Shown: in pieces, positions 15,101-24,905 of the stretch
Layout of the letters: every line of letters begins with the position of its first letter
Position numbering within the stretch: position 1 is the stretch's first letter
From: Sipunculus nudus
Lineage: Eukaryota > Annelida > Sipuncula > Golfingiida > Sipunculidae
Direction: 5' to 3'
Assembly (NCBI GenBank): GCA_026874595.1
Contig: CM049319.1
Coordinates: 37,703,473-37,767,472 of the forward strand
Length of the DNA stretch: 64,000 nt
Notes under the pieces: generated by a model
Databases searched by the model: none
What the model was told of the DNA's origin: nothing
Seen by the model: only the letters and a program-made list of their open reading frames with translations
Position numbers and translations under genes: made by a program

Positions 15101-17740
15101 AAAAGGGATCACATTTTTGTAAGTTGACAATATGTTTTCCTCAGTGTCAGTTGGTCACAAAAAAAAACATGATATCCTATATAAAGTCGTTCAAGTTTGA
15201 TTGCATGCAGTTTTTAGTGTATTTTCATGCAAGTTATAGGCTACTGTTATAAATCATGGATTTTTTTCTCACTAAAATTAAACATATTTTCAAGTTGTAG
15301 AAGCTATATGGAAGACAAGTCTTTTTAGATGTTTAAACTATTTTAACATTTCTGCCCTACGATCTTATATTCACAAGTGTCATCTCTGATAAAACTGACC
15401 AAATATGAGCTGTTGCAGGAAATAGGCTTGTCCCTTTTATTTCAATGGGTGGTGGCCTAATTTATCGGGATAATTAATTTTACTGTGGGCCATGGCAGAG
15501 TCTCTTTTATTTTGATACTGATCAAAGATACAGTGATGCTACCATGTAGGTTATCTGTGTTGATTATATGGCTGGCAGTCAAGCTGGGCTGTGCTTCTTG
15601 CCTTACGGCCCAGTGCGCATGCGCCAGTTGGGGGGCTTTGTTTGCAAACATCGGATGTGTCTATAGCGCGTTTAGTTGATAACACTGCCAAAGTCGATAG
15701 GTGTCGGCCACCGGTTTTCCTTCATGCGTAAACGTAGAGATGCCGTCATCTGACGATTCATCGTCGCTGACCATCAGTTTGATCACGGAAGTAGGTTCGG
15801 CCCGCTGAGACTTCTTGATATCATTCAACTGCTGCAGTTTTTCAAGTGGCATTCGGGATTTGCGTCGTCGGCCCATCGTAGTTTCGTTTGGTAGTGGCGT
15901 AATATTTATTTTGTTGCGGTGTTGACAGTATGAATATCATAGACGTTATGGTTGGGATATGAAGCAGCTTTTTATAAAGTTATTTTACGTATCTGTCAAT
16001 AGGCTTACGATATAGCAGAAATAACATGATGTCAAGTGAAAATTTGTGTTTCGACGTAACATACCCGATAAAAAGACAGAAAGGCCAATGACACTAACAG
16101 ATCATTCACAAGGACGGGTTTGTTTGCACACTAATTAGCTAGAGTCAGGGTTGCTCTCCAACGCTTATCAGTTGTATGCTCAGCTAATTAGATTGGGCTA
16201 TCAAACGTCGACCGTCAGTTCTTGCCACGGAGGTACTTGGCCCATGCATTAATTAAACACTTGCACCTCGCGATTGGCTGAATCTCCCAGGTGATTGCTG
16301 GGGGCAGAGTGATTGACAGGCCTGTGGCAGGACTGTAGTTAGTTTACAAACACCCTGTCATAACATCTTGGTGTTTACTGAATAGAAATCACCCTTTTCC
16401 ACAAAATGCACCAGGCGACCCAAAATGTGTTCAGCTGCATTAGATCCGCCCAGTATTCAATATAACGTATACCTTTTATTGAAAAAACACCAATTTTTAG
16501 GATTTTGACCAGTCGTGCCACCTTAATCAAAACGTTGTTGTTAATTCACAGAAAATATGTGTCACGATTAGCTCTGTAGTTGGCTCTAGACACAAAGGCT
16601 GCCATAATAACGGTGAATGGCCCTTTTGCTAGTCTGGGGTAAAGACCTTTATCAATATCACAATAGTAAAGGCGTAAAAAGTCATTGAAAATTGAAATTT
16701 AATATATACATGGTAATCCAGATTACTTCCATATTCTAATGTTTAATTTATTGGACATATTTCCGACTCTTCAAATACTTTCATTAAAATCCCTTCATAA
16801 TAATTTGAGTAACGTTGCTAACAGAAAAAGCAAGCTAACATTACACCTCGCCACTCCACAGGGGCTTAATAATGATAGGGACAATATTGTAATTGGTTAA
16901 TCAACAAGGACATCTGTTGGTATAGGAGAACAGGATGCTTAACGTTGATCCCGTTGATCCTGTTGTAGATCCCGGTTGTGGTGGATTTACCAGTGGGAGA
17001 GAATTACCACGACCATCCGTACACCGCCGATGCTGTCTTCACTCTGGAGCAGCCGCTGGCCATCACGGAGGAAAAGATGGCGTCCAAACTCAAGCTGCTG
17101 GAGTATCAGTTATTCGGCACTGGTATATCTTTATCTCATCATGTTATGTCTTTCTGTGTGTATATTTTTGACATCCTTACATCCTCAACATCACTTCACG
17201 TATTACATACTTTTATTTTTTTACCATATTGTTATCTTAGGCAACCACTTTGTTGTCGAAATAACCCGCCAGTTTACGAGATGATAATAATCAGTGACTG
17301 AATAAGGCTACAGAACAGATGATGAAATGTTATATGCCGAAAGGTTGTTTTAAGCCCTCTGGGTACAAATTGGAGAGAACACACCAGTTTTTTTTTAATT
17401 TACTGTACAATTCTTCATGAGTAAACAGTGAAAGTATTGTGTCGTGGTACTTCTTATAAACCTTACCTTTATGCCAAAGGAAATATCGCTAGTCGGGAAC
17501 AACTACATGCAGCATTGTGATCAATGGCCAAAAGAAAAAGAAACAAATAGAGGTCACCCATTTGAATTCTTGTAAAGACAGACATTTCCCGCATCATAGA
17601 CAATTGTTTACCCACGAGAACGTTTATCGGTTATCGGTACCCCACATGTCTGCCCTCCTTTGCCAGTGGATAAAGGCAAGCCGCAAAATTTACAAATTTT
17701 GTACTTTTGCCACATACACTATATATTTCAGTTCATCAAT

Positions 17741-17787
<47 letters not shown>

Positions 17788-18624
17788 TAATTTTATTATT
17801 GCAGTCTTCATCGAAATATATGCAGGTAATCGCAAAACAGTAAGACTATAGACATTGACATTATGAAATGTCCAATATAAGGCAATTTTATTTAAATACG
17901 CAACGATCGGAATCACCGAATCAAAAATAAAGCCAAATTTGGCGTGTACTTGGGTATTAATAGTTTTGCCGACATACCGGTTTGCCTCATACATATTCAC
18001 TCTTGTCCAACAACCACAGATGCAGATGGGTCATAGTACATTGATTCTAAACATTAATTTAAAAAAATTCCATTCTGTTTGAGTTCAACAAAACGGTTGT
18101 GTATTGAACGTGAGTGGTGACATATAAAGCTGTGTTGTAAAAGGAAATAACAAACCCCTAAAATGTGCATATGCCCTACAGCTTTAATGTCTTTCCGGTT
18201 TTCTTCAGGAATTTTCAGTGGAACGAGCCTGGACGCCTCAATTTTCCTTCGGTCTCCACATCAGCCAGAAGAACACAAGTATCCGTATCTCCAGGTGCTT
18301 CTGTTTTCCCTGAGCACCGCTTCCGGTCCACACACCTCCGCCGCGCTGCGGCAATTCTTTAATTACAAAGAAGACGTAAGTTAAATAAAGAGGGAAGAAT
18401 TTTTATACAGAAACAAACAATAAAGGTCGAGGTAAATACTACACGAAGATACTCCGATGACAGGGATAAGGTATTACTCTTTCAGCGGAGAGAGTTTTCT
18501 GCATTTAAAACGGAAGCGGCGAAGAACACAGCAGATTAATTTTGGGACAAATATGGCACATTTTAAAAGAATGAAAGGCGGAGTCAGAACAGTTAAACAG
18601 GACTCGCGGGGCTATTTGTGTGCT

Positions 18625-18676
<52 letters not shown>

Positions 18677-20700
18677 TTGACGTATTAAATATTATATTCA
18701 AATTGTTGTAAACTAAAAATTTTGTCTTGTTTGAAGCAAATTTGACTGGTAAATATATATCGTGACAAAGCTCTATTAATGTAACTGCGTTTAAGGTTTT
18801 CATATATTACACACACATTTACCAAAAATTATCCACCATTTTTTTGGAATATGACCAGAAACAACTTTTGAACGTTACAGTTATATTATATTGTCTAACA
18901 CTAAAAACAAAAGAAAACTAAAAACCACCGTGTTATTATTAAGATGTTCGAGACCATGTTCGGTGGGCGTTATGGCGAAGATCATTTCTCCCTGCTGCTG
19001 GCACTACTGCATCCAGCAAGTCGTGGGACCCTGAGACTGAACAGCACTGACCCGGCTGACCACCCACTCATCGACGTCAACTGTCTGAAAGACCCCCAGG
19101 ATATCAAAGCTTTAGTGTCAGGTACGACGGTAAAAGTAACTCGTTTATTGTTATTACTCACTCTGTGGTGTAGACTTCTCTATAATTTTGGGCCAGTGTT
19201 ATTTGCATACGGACTGTTTATTTGATTATATATGTTGTTGCGTTGGTATTTATTCAAACATAACAACACTATTTATATGACTGTGGATTACAAAAAGTGA
19301 TAAGCGTGAGAGTTAATGAAAATAGTCATTATGAAATTACAATAACAATTAAGTGATGTCAATACTCAAGAATTAATTTTTGCTATATTAAAATAACCCA
19401 ATTACGTTAATGTGGAATTACATAAATGTGGAATTACGTTAAATATGTAATTACGTTAATGTGGCATTACGGTGATGTGGAATTCCGTTGATGTATAAAA
19501 TTCCGTTGATGTGGAATTACGTTAATATGGAATTACGTTAATGTGGAATTCCGATGATGTGGAATTGCGTTAATGTGGAATTCCGATGATGTGGAACTCC
19601 GATGATGTGGAATTCCGATAATGTGGAGTTACGTTGATGTGGAATAACGTTAATGTGGAATTACGTTATTGTGGAATTACGTTAATGTGGTCATATTAAC
19701 AGGAATGAAAGAAATCCAGAAGTTCGAGGAGACTGAGGCCTTCAAAAGAATCGGAGCCAGATTGAGTCGCCGTCACAACCCGCTGTGTGGGGACTTCACC
19801 TGGGGAAGTGACGAGTACTGGGCATGCGCATTACGCAGCAACATTCTCAACGTGTACCATCCCGTGGGGACCTGCAAGATGGGTGCAGCGGATGACGTCA
19901 CAGCTGTTGTAGACCCAAAGCTCCGGTATGTGACCGTGACGTGACAAATATGACGCGTCATATATGATAAATCATTAAGATGATAAATCATGCAATTTTT
20001 ACACTAATTCAAAAAGCGCACGAGTAAAAATGTATAATCCAAACATACGTCTACAATAAAACGATTCGCTTGTATTACATTTATAAAAATAAAATGTCTT
20101 CATAAAAACAAGTCAAAGCTCCTCCGCTTTATTACATTTTCTTTAAAACCGTCTTCTAATACCATTCCGCCTAACTAACGAATGGGAAACAGGTCCATAG
20201 GCAATTCTGATGAAGAGGGCTATACTGAAGCGGTTCATATATTAATGAAAATAATTGTATATAAGATAACATATCGATGACCGAAGTCATTTATTTTTTA
20301 CGGAAGCCTTTAACTCCTTGGGGAAGGGATATACTTGTATCACAAAATTATTTCCCTGAATGTTCACAAGTAGACAAGGATCTCATATGGCCAAAAGCTC
20401 TAGTAATACATCTTTCTAATCTATCCTGGCAGCGGTCTATTCAGTTATTTTTCACGCTAGAACGAATAGGATAATATTATTCATGTTCATTCTCCGTCTT
20501 ATGTTCGGACATAATCTGTATTACCATTGACATATGTTGTTTACAATTCCGACCGTAATTTCAGGGTTCGTGGTATTAAAGGTCTACGTGTTGTTGACGC
20601 CTCCATATTCCCGGAAGTGACGTCAGGAAATACGAACGCCCCCACCATCATGATTGCAGAGAAGGCTGCCGACATGATTCGCGAGGACAATCAAATTTAA
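1..20700 (+). CDS. GMC-family FAD oxidoreductase, gene A (5' partial, 10 exons visible)
   Basis: Spliced gene, exons 1-151, 2555-2744, 9353-9481, 9831-9952, 11286-11453, 16969-17122, 18209-18375, 18944-19121, 19703-19925 and 20565-20700; all junctions are GT-AG and the joined frame is open (1617 nt, 538 residues plus TAA). The family uses FAD to oxidise alcohol-type substrates such as glucose, choline or other polyols; the substrate here cannot be read from sequence. Visible landmarks are the FAD-ribose acidic motif LLLEAG, GMC signature 1 ([15 protein letters not shown]), signature 2 ([15 protein letters not shown]), the catalytic His in HPVGTCKMG, and the C-terminal GNTNAP motif. The Rossmann GxGxxG and N-terminus lie off the left edge (about 61 residues, judged from gene B). 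No frameshift or stop is seen, so the gene looks functional. Tandem paralogue of gene B on the same strand. Glucose dehydrogenase-like and choline dehydrogenase-like are both possible names. Confidence 0.93.
152..2554 (+). other. Intron of gene A with diverged dispersed repeats
   Basis: No coding exon seen. From about 600 to 2340 it holds several diverged copies of a repeat with the palindromic core GGTGGCGCCACC (for example near 703, 847, 1127 and 2309) and recurring phrases such as caaaccattcctgagatatt. The first 450 bases show nothing recognisable. Confidence 0.6.
600..2340 (+). repeat. Diverged GGCGCC-core repeat family, forward orientation
   Basis: Three or more units between 600 and 1240, and looser ones to 2340, share the order: GGCGCCAC core, a run ending in aacgagaaa or similar, 'caaaat(t/a)tcagg', then 'aaccactgc/attcctgagatat'. 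Spacing is irregular (about 140-280 bp), so it is an old, eroded array. The same family occurs inverted at 10050-11130. Confidence 0.55.
2555..2744 (+). CDS. GMC gene A exon with GMC signature 1
   Basis: Acceptor TTTTCAG|CAA, donor AACG|GTGGGT, 190 bp, ends phase 1. Encodes [15 protein letters not shown] (GMC signature 1, contacts FAD) followed by [12 protein letters not shown]. By eye 8 of 63 residues differ from the matching gene B exon at 51576. Confidence 0.93.
3020..3280 (+). repeat. Short-unit minisatellite
   Basis: About nine imperfect copies of a 25-30-bp unit whose core reads cacctctctggtcactgggtgg. The short ORFs over it come from repetition and are not taken as genes. Confidence 0.75.
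4166..4880 (+). mobile_element. Candidate solo LTR or LTR fragment, Gypsy-like layout
   Basis: Starts near TGTAAGGTGAGAG. A TATATAAA box lies at 4423-4430, followed by a GC-richer stretch with gagagagtcagtctaga, and an AATAAA at 4754-4759. TATA, then a transcribed stretch, then poly(A) signal is the order of an LTR U3-R-U5. No retroviral-type coding sequence lies beside it. Terminal dinucleotides and target-site duplications could not be fixed, so the boundaries are approximate. Confidence 0.35.
6209..6729. mobile_element. Foldback / long-TIR non-autonomous DNA element, TA-flanked
   Basis: The left end AGGGTGCTTTTCCATG is matched inverted at the right end, and the inverted repeat continues imperfectly for about 100 bp on each side. 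Both ends abut TA (6207-6208 and 6730-6731), consistent with a TA target-site duplication. The arms are much more GC-rich than the surroundings and hold several copies of the palindrome TGCCGCGCGGCA and tandem copies of acgctcacatagaaaagg. The six-frame ORFs here are by-products of the symmetry. It encodes no transposase. Confidence 0.8.
8440..8770. repeat. Inverted-repeat-rich patch, possible MITE remnant
   Basis: Contains the perfect 14-bp palindrome CCAAAACGTTTTGG at 8676-8689, further AAAACG/CGTTTT repeats up to about 8755, and related GTGCACC words near 8550 and 8612. The ends are not clear, so it is annotated only as a structured remnant. Confidence 0.35.
9353..9481 (+). CDS. GMC gene A exon ([15 protein letters not shown])
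   Basis: Acceptor CTCAG|GC, donor TACG|GTAAGA, 129 bp, the same length as gene B 52014-52142. The G(Y/H)HG..GPL.VS pattern is typical of the GMC region after signature 1. The exon ends in a split Gly codon. Confidence 0.92.
9831..9952 (+). CDS. GMC gene A exon ([13 protein letters not shown])
   Basis: Acceptor TTTTCAG|GA, donor AAG|GTGAGG, 122 bp. Encodes [20 protein letters not shown], the conserved segment of the FAD domain that precedes the acceptor strand. Preceded by a 349-bp intron without features. Confidence 0.92.
9953..11285 (+). repeat. Intron of gene A with inverted copies of the GGCGCC-core repeat
   Basis: From about 10050 to 11130 there are five or six diverged units containing 'catatctcaggagtggtttga' or 'tttatcttaggagtggtt', and GGCGCCACC or GGCGCCATCC cores near 10560, 10712 and 11054. 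These are the reverse complement of the 600-2340 family. No exon seen. The ORF at 10545-10835 follows the repeat and is not taken as a gene. Confidence 0.55.
11286..11453 (+). CDS. GMC gene A exon with GMC signature 2
   Basis: Acceptor GGTAG|GTG, donor AAG|GTGAGA, 168 bp, phase 0 at both ends. Encodes KRAVGVEF then [20 protein letters not shown], containing GMC signature 2. The first codon is GTG (Val) and is not a start. Confidence 0.94.
13228..13647 (-). pseudogene. Mutator-like transposase domain fragment
   Basis: ORF of 139 residues on the minus strand inside the TTAA element. Cysteines near residues 10-13 (CAIC) and 38-43 (CTNSNC) could be zinc ligands. The stretch [16 protein letters not shown] followed by FLNLPAP is the pattern I associate with the Mutator-like transposase domain found in many invertebrate genomes (N-R-x-V-x-A-x-R-x-I-G-x-G, then LN-P-P). 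The recognition is from memory of that pattern, not from a search. No downstream catalytic DDE region is visible before the element's end, so it is a fragment or one exon of a broken transposase. Confidence 0.6.
15661..15876 (-). CDS. Small basic-acidic ORF, possible first exon of the transposon gene
   Basis: 71 codons on the minus strand, near the right end of the TTAA element and upstream of the transposase-like ORF on the same strand. It starts [20 protein letters not shown] (basic) and turns acidic (DDESSDDG). Composition and position fit the N-terminal part of the transposase gene, but no domain is recognised and the splice to 13647 is not established. Confidence 0.35.
   Translation of the reverse strand: MGRRRKSRMPLEKLQQLNDIKKSQRAEPTSVIKLMVSDDESSDDGISTFTHEGKPVADTYRLWQCYQLNAL
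16969..17122 (+). CDS. GMC gene A exon ([12 protein letters not shown])
   Basis: Acceptor TTGTAG|ATC, donor ACTG|GTATAT, 154 bp. [12 protein letters not shown] is the conserved GMC stretch (V-G-x-N-L/Y-x-D-H) near the FAD. The exon ends in LFGTG with a split Gly codon. Confidence 0.93.
17123..18208 (+). other. Intron of gene A with (TA)n
   Basis: No exon. A (TA)n tract of about 40 bp lies at 17744-17783; the rest is AT-rich without structure. Confidence 0.6.
18209..18375 (+). CDS. GMC gene A exon, fast-diverging cap region
   Basis: Acceptor TCTTCAG|GA, donor GAC|GTAAGT, 167 bp. Encodes [20 protein letters not shown]. By eye only about 25 of 56 residues match the gene B exon at 54177, and the Gly-rich start of gene B (EAGGGG) is replaced by GTSLDA. 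This region belongs to the substrate-binding part of GMC enzymes. Confidence 0.9.
18376..18943 (+). other. Intron of gene A with (TA)n
   Basis: A (TA)n tract lies at about 18629-18674. Nothing else recognised. Confidence 0.6.
18944..19121 (+). CDS. GMC gene A exon ([15 protein letters not shown])
   Basis: Acceptor ATTAAG|ATG, donor TCAG|GTACGA, 178 bp. [13 protein letters not shown] is the GMC motif 'P.SRG.V.L.S.DP' at the start of the C-terminal GMC domain. Its gene B counterpart at 54690 begins [11 protein letters not shown]. Confidence 0.93.
19122..19702 (+). other. Intron of gene A largely made of a 16-bp minisatellite
   Basis: The first 270 bases show nothing. The rest is the minisatellite at 19394-19695, which ends just before the acceptor. 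Confidence 0.7.
19394..19695 (+). repeat. 16-bp minisatellite abutting an exon acceptor
   Basis: About 19 copies of gttaatgtggaattac with variants ccgatgatgtggaatt. The last copy ends roughly 7 bases before the exon, so the usual pyrimidine tract is replaced by repeat sequence. Confidence 0.85.
19703..19925 (+). CDS. GMC gene A catalytic-His exon
   Basis: Acceptor TTAACAG|GA, donor CTCCG|GTATGT, 223 bp. Encodes [19 protein letters not shown]; the His of HPVGTCKMG is the conserved GMC catalytic base. It ends in VVDPKLR, phase 2. Its gene B counterpart is not in the window. Confidence 0.94.
19926..20564 (+). other. Last intron of gene A
   Basis: 639 bp, AT-rich, no repeat or exon recognised. 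Confidence 0.6.
20565..20700 (+). CDS. GMC gene A last coding exon
   Basis: Acceptor ATTTCAG|G, 136 bp, ending in TAA at 20698-20700. Encodes [16 protein letters not shown] and [20 protein letters not shown]; the Asn of GNTNAP is the second conserved active-site position of GMC enzymes. The tail after AADMI is short (REDNQI). Confidence 0.95.
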
Positions 20701-21570
20701 ATCGGCACAGTTCGAGAACACAATCAGAATAATAATAGATACAGGTTAAAGCAAATATGAGTTATCAATTTAAAGATGTGAATTGTTCTACAGCCGTGCT
20801 GAATGTGGTACGAATATCGTATCATATTATCGTTCGAGACTTTCAGATTGGTATGGTATACGAGATTCATACAATGTTATATGGGTAACATACATTTTTT
20901 AAGTGTGTGTTCAAGTAAAATAACAGTCGAACCACAAAGTATGTCAGAAATCGTGTAATATAAATGATAAATGTCATAGAATAATAATCTTGTGGTTAAT
21001 TAAGGTTTGTCAATGAAATTATATTGATTTCAAATTGTATATACTGGAGGAATCACTCCTAGTTTCTCGTTTGGTTTTTACAAAGCGACAATAATGCTTT
21101 TGCAACAACGTTTGTATAAAAAGGTGATATTTTTAATTTCAACTTTAATCGTTTCTTGCATCTTCCATTAAACGAAAGGACAACACCAGAGCCCACCAGT
21201 ATTACATTTTCGGTTATGGGTTAAATTTTTATTGTTACAAGTGTTTATTCATGAGTCTGCGTAGGTTTTTTTTACTTTGATCTTATTTTCAATATATAAT
21301 AAAACAATATATATATCCTTGTATTCGACAACTATCAGGCACGTACCAGAGTACTTTTACATGTAATCATGGTTTTACAAAGACGCCCATTATTCTTACC
21401 ATATGATCAGGGTAAGCAGGGTAAGCTTTCGTTCATGAATATACAGTTTACGATGACATACAGAATATCATATTTGCTTGAGTATTAAATATATGGCAGT
21501 TACAGATAAAAAAATTAATTCGTCATGTCTTAATTATTTTATGGCAGTAATGAAATGCTTTAATTTACTC
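20701..21570 (+). other. 3' flank of gene A, probably 3' UTR plus spacer
   Basis: AT-rich, no ORF, no repeat recognised apart from the AATAAA at 21298. Confidence 0.4.
21298..21303 (+). promoter_or_regulatory. Possible poly(A) signal of gene A
   Basis: AATAAA about 600 bp past the stop codon. It is the first canonical hexamer I noticed; variant signals nearer the stop cannot be excluded. Confidence 0.3.
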
Positions 21571-22285
21571 AGGGAGGTCATTAAAAAATCACCTTGAAAA
21601 TTCTAAACTAGGTTACTCATATCCTCCGATCTATGGGGCTCGTAAGATAACCCCCCCCCCCGAATAATTAATAATTTGATACACAAGCTCCAGTATCTTA
21701 ATGACTAATGCATTGATCGCTATGATTTGTTTGCATGCATATTGATCATAGAGCGTTTCATCAGTTCCTGCAGAATGGTAGCGCCACCTGTATTTTTTTT
21801 CGAATTCTACGCATTCTTTCCCCCCCCCCCCCTATTTTTGAGACCTTCAAATGAAGCGGTCATCTTTAAATAGGCCACAAAATGTCACGGTTGTACTTAG
21901 AATCTTCTAACTTAATTCCTGGTAGGTCCATGAAAAATCTCTTTGGAAAAAAATAAGGTCTCTGTTACCCATATCCTCCGAGCTATGGCTCTAGTAAGTA
22001 CCCCCCCCCCCCCCCGAATAATTAAAAAACTAATTCAAAAGCTCAGTATCTGGATAACATATGCATTGATCGCTTTGATTGTTTGCATGGCGCCACCTGT
22101 ATTTATTTATTTGTTCGTTTTTTTTTTTTTTATTTTTCTTCTCCATTTTTGAGACATTCAACTGAAGCAGTCGTCTGTTAACAGGGCACAAATCGTAACC
22201 GTTTGACCTAGAATTTTCATACTTTCATGGAGGTCTATGGAAAATCTTCTTGGAAACCTGAAATAAGGTCTCTGTTATAATCAGC
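21571..22285 (+). repeat. Two-and-a-bit tandem copies of a 300-350-bp dispersed repeat
   Basis: Copies start near 21576, 21926 and 22232 and share 'gg(a/t)aggtc.at.aaaaatc', 'catatcctccga.ctatgg', a poly-C run and a GCGCCACCTGTATTT core. The third copy is cut off by the foldback element starting about 22286. Diverged relatives lie at 30830-31265 and 41500-41970. Confidence 0.65.
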
Positions 22286-22854
22286 TGATTGTTATGCAAC
22301 TAGAGATTGCTTCTTTAATTAAATTAACCAATTCAAGTTGCGTTTTCCGGGCGCACGGTATGCGGTAAGCGTTATGCGATCGAAAATAATTGTTTTCTCT
22401 CTCCAGTTATTTTTTCTTAATCCTTTAACGGGCCCGCATTATGAGGTATGTGGAATGCGGTATGTGACACGCAGTAAAATGGAATTCTTAACAGAGCATT
22501 CGATCCGCATACCGCACGCGGTATGGCGCCCATGGGCTCTGGTTACCATATGCATGAACTACGGATGCAGTTGGCTTTGACACCATCGGGCCAATATGGC
22601 ACTGTTTTACCGCCCGCCAAGTGAATGTGGTTCTATTCCGCATTCCGTATACCGCGTTCTGCTGCCGCAATCCCGATAACACATACAGCGTTCTGCTGCC
22701 GCCATCCCAATAACGCATACGGCGTTCTGCTGCCGCAATCCCGATAACGCATACCGCATTCTGCTGCCGAAATCCCGATAAGGCATACCGCGTACCGTGC
22801 GCCTGAAAAACGCAACTTGACATGGTTAATTTAAAGAAGCATTCTCTAGTTGCA
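22286..22854. mobile_element. Foldback / long-TIR non-autonomous DNA element
   Basis: The left arm (atgcaactagag...attaacca..tcaagttgcgtttt..ggcgcacggta) is repeated inverted at the right end over about 80 bp with few differences. Inside the right half are three to four tandem copies of a roughly 30-bp unit with cgttctgctgccgcaatcc. The arms are GC-rich in an AT-rich setting. A target-site duplication was not resolved. It encodes no protein; the ORFs here follow from the repeats. Confidence 0.7.
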
Positions 22855-24290
22855 TGAAAGTCAGCTGTACCCTTCACATTCTAGTTTTTTTTTTCATCTT
22901 ATTTATTTCATTTCCATAAACCTTATACCTGAAATATAAGTCATGTCAGTTCGACCTGAACAACATTTTCATAATCTGGTGTGGCAACATTTTTAGTGGT
23001 TATAATATAATACGTCATCTTTTCAACGGCTATTTCGTCGTTTTCATGTGCATTTGTATGAGCCACGACATTATAGTCTCTTACACAGACACACGGTGGC
23101 GCTCCGCAACCCTCCAGTGGGTCTGTAAACGGAGACCATTTTGGGCCTGGGATTCCGCCCGAATCTATTCAGATGAGTTCAAGCGGCGCATGCGTGGTAC
23201 GCGATTCCGTTCAGGTACCGCTGCAAGCGAGTCACGCATTTTCTCTGTCAAAAGTCACTCACATCAGGAAAACTGACGCTGTGTCATTGACCTACGGCAT
23301 ATTCCCAAGTTATTGCAGCTTCTGATTATCAATCATAAGAGTACCACATGTGCATTCATAATTATATACTGTATTAAACGTTGCTCTTTGTGATATCGCT
23401 CAAGTCCATGTGACACATAATGTGTGTAGTTTTGCCTGTATGCTTCGTGTGCCAGACTGTTATCAATTAATAATTAAAATATCGAAGTACGACTAAGTTT
23501 TGCTTTTTGACAATTAAACTATTTAAAAGGTACTGTATGTTCAGAAGGGGCAGTATTATTCCTGTACTGCCTAAGTTTTTCTTCCCAGAAAATTTCCTTA
23601 GTGCAACGCCCCCTTTTCTTTGGTTGGTGTGTGTGTGTGGGGGGGGGGGGGGGCAAATGTTTTTTACACAATGTAGGCTATGTGATAAAAATGCCAAAGT
23701 TTTGAGCCAAATGAACATATATTATTATGTGATATTTTGATACAACAAAATATTTATAAATGATTGTCATTTTGTTTTTTTTTTATTGTTTTGCACTGGA
23801 TTAAATTTTTATGTTTTTAAACAACAATTATTATTGTGACATGTGTAACTCCCTTATTACCTTAAATGTTTAAAGACTGCTAATTCATTAAAACAAAACA
23901 TTAACCGAAAATATTAAAGATAATGCAGTTCAATCATTGGTATAGTATATATATATATATATTTCACCTTTTGATATAAAGATACATGCAATCAACAATA
24001 ATTAGTATGACCTAATATATGAAAAATTGTGTTCAACAAATATCATGTTTTTATTAAAAAAAGACATATTAAATCAGAGAAAGCCCTGTCATGTTTAAGT
24101 CATGCTGGGTTCATAAATAAACTTTCCCAGATTTATTTCATTGTTTTATCATTATTAGTATTTCATGAATACATTCTATTAATATCACTATTTTTAACAA
24201 TACATGATAATCGTACAATATAACCATATCATATTTATTTTATGTAATGCACATGAACTTTAATATCATCTCTTACAGAATGAGGGGTCT
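22855..24290 (+). other. Intergenic, one CpG-rich patch
   Basis: 23085-23280 is GC- and CpG-rich (gcgcatgcgtgg, cgcgattccg) and could be a promoter or a decayed element; its short ORFs match nothing I know. Poly-G lies near 23640. The rest shows nothing. Confidence 0.4.
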
Positions 24291-24329
24291 TAAACTCTGA
24301 ATGAGTTTTAATAAATTTACTGGCTGAAC

Positions 24330-24900
24330 TTGGCAGTGTTGTACAATTTCAGTCTTGACTTGGACTCCAGTTCAGACTCGAGTTCACTTTTTTAGGACTC
24401 AAAACTTGGACGCGAAGGTCCTGAACTTGGACTTGTACTTAGACTCTCAGGTTTAATTATTTAAGAATTCAAGAATTCAGTCAGGGTTAACTACTAATTA
24501 AATATTAAACAAAAATAAGACAAAACATATCAAGTTTTAGCTCTGTATCAGGAGTTAAATGTAATTAAAATTCAAATAAAGCACACTTGAAAATGAATAA
24601 AATTTGCATGATTATCTCAAATATCCTTTTCAAAGATCTTTTAATAAGAAAATTTCTGTCAAATTTGGACTCATGTTCAAATGACTCGGGCTCAAAGAAG
24701 TTGGACTTGGACTCGTGTTCCAAATGACTCAGGCGAGATTTTTAGGTGGACTTGGTCTGGTGTTCCAAATGGCTCAGACTCAATGATGTTGGACTTGGAC
24801 TCATGTTCAAAATGACTCTGACATGAAGAGGGTGTACTTGGACTTGAACCTGAAGGACTAAGATTTGGACTTGGATGGTGTGGACTTGATTACATCACTG
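24330..24900 (+). repeat. Degenerate 'ttggacttggactc' minisatellite
   Basis: Repeated phrases gttggacttggactc(g/a)tgttc and caaatgactcaggctcaa recur at about 60-65-bp intervals with heavy drift. Confidence 0.65.
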
Positions 24901-24905
24901 AACCA

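Larger units (their letters stand above)
11923..16522 (-). mobile_element. 4.6-kb DNA transposon, TTAA-flanked, 16-bp TIRs, degenerate transposase
   Basis: The left end GGTGGCACGACTGGTC is repeated exactly inverted at the right end (GACCAGTCGTGCCACC, ending 16522). Both ends abut TTAA (11919-11922 and 16523-16526), which fits a 4-bp TTAA target duplication as known for piggyBac and Kolobok elements. The minus strand carries two protein-like ORFs, 15876-15661 and 13647-13228; the second resembles the Mutator-like transposase domain of invertebrate elements. A CCAAT box (ATTGGCT on plus, near 16273) lies upstream of the first ORF. The element sits within an intron of gene A in antisense orientation. 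The transposase C-terminus was not found, so the copy is probably dead. Confidence 0.8.
11454..16968 (+). other. 5.5-kb intron of gene A hosting a DNA transposon
   Basis: Consists mainly of the TTAA-flanked element at 11923-16522. The flanks 11454-11918 and 16527-16968 show no other structure. The same intron in gene B is 593 bp. Confidence 0.75.

Noticed and set aside
17517-18711. ORFs ending in long Ile-Tyr repeats
   Set aside because: These read through (TA)n microsatellites inside introns of gene A.
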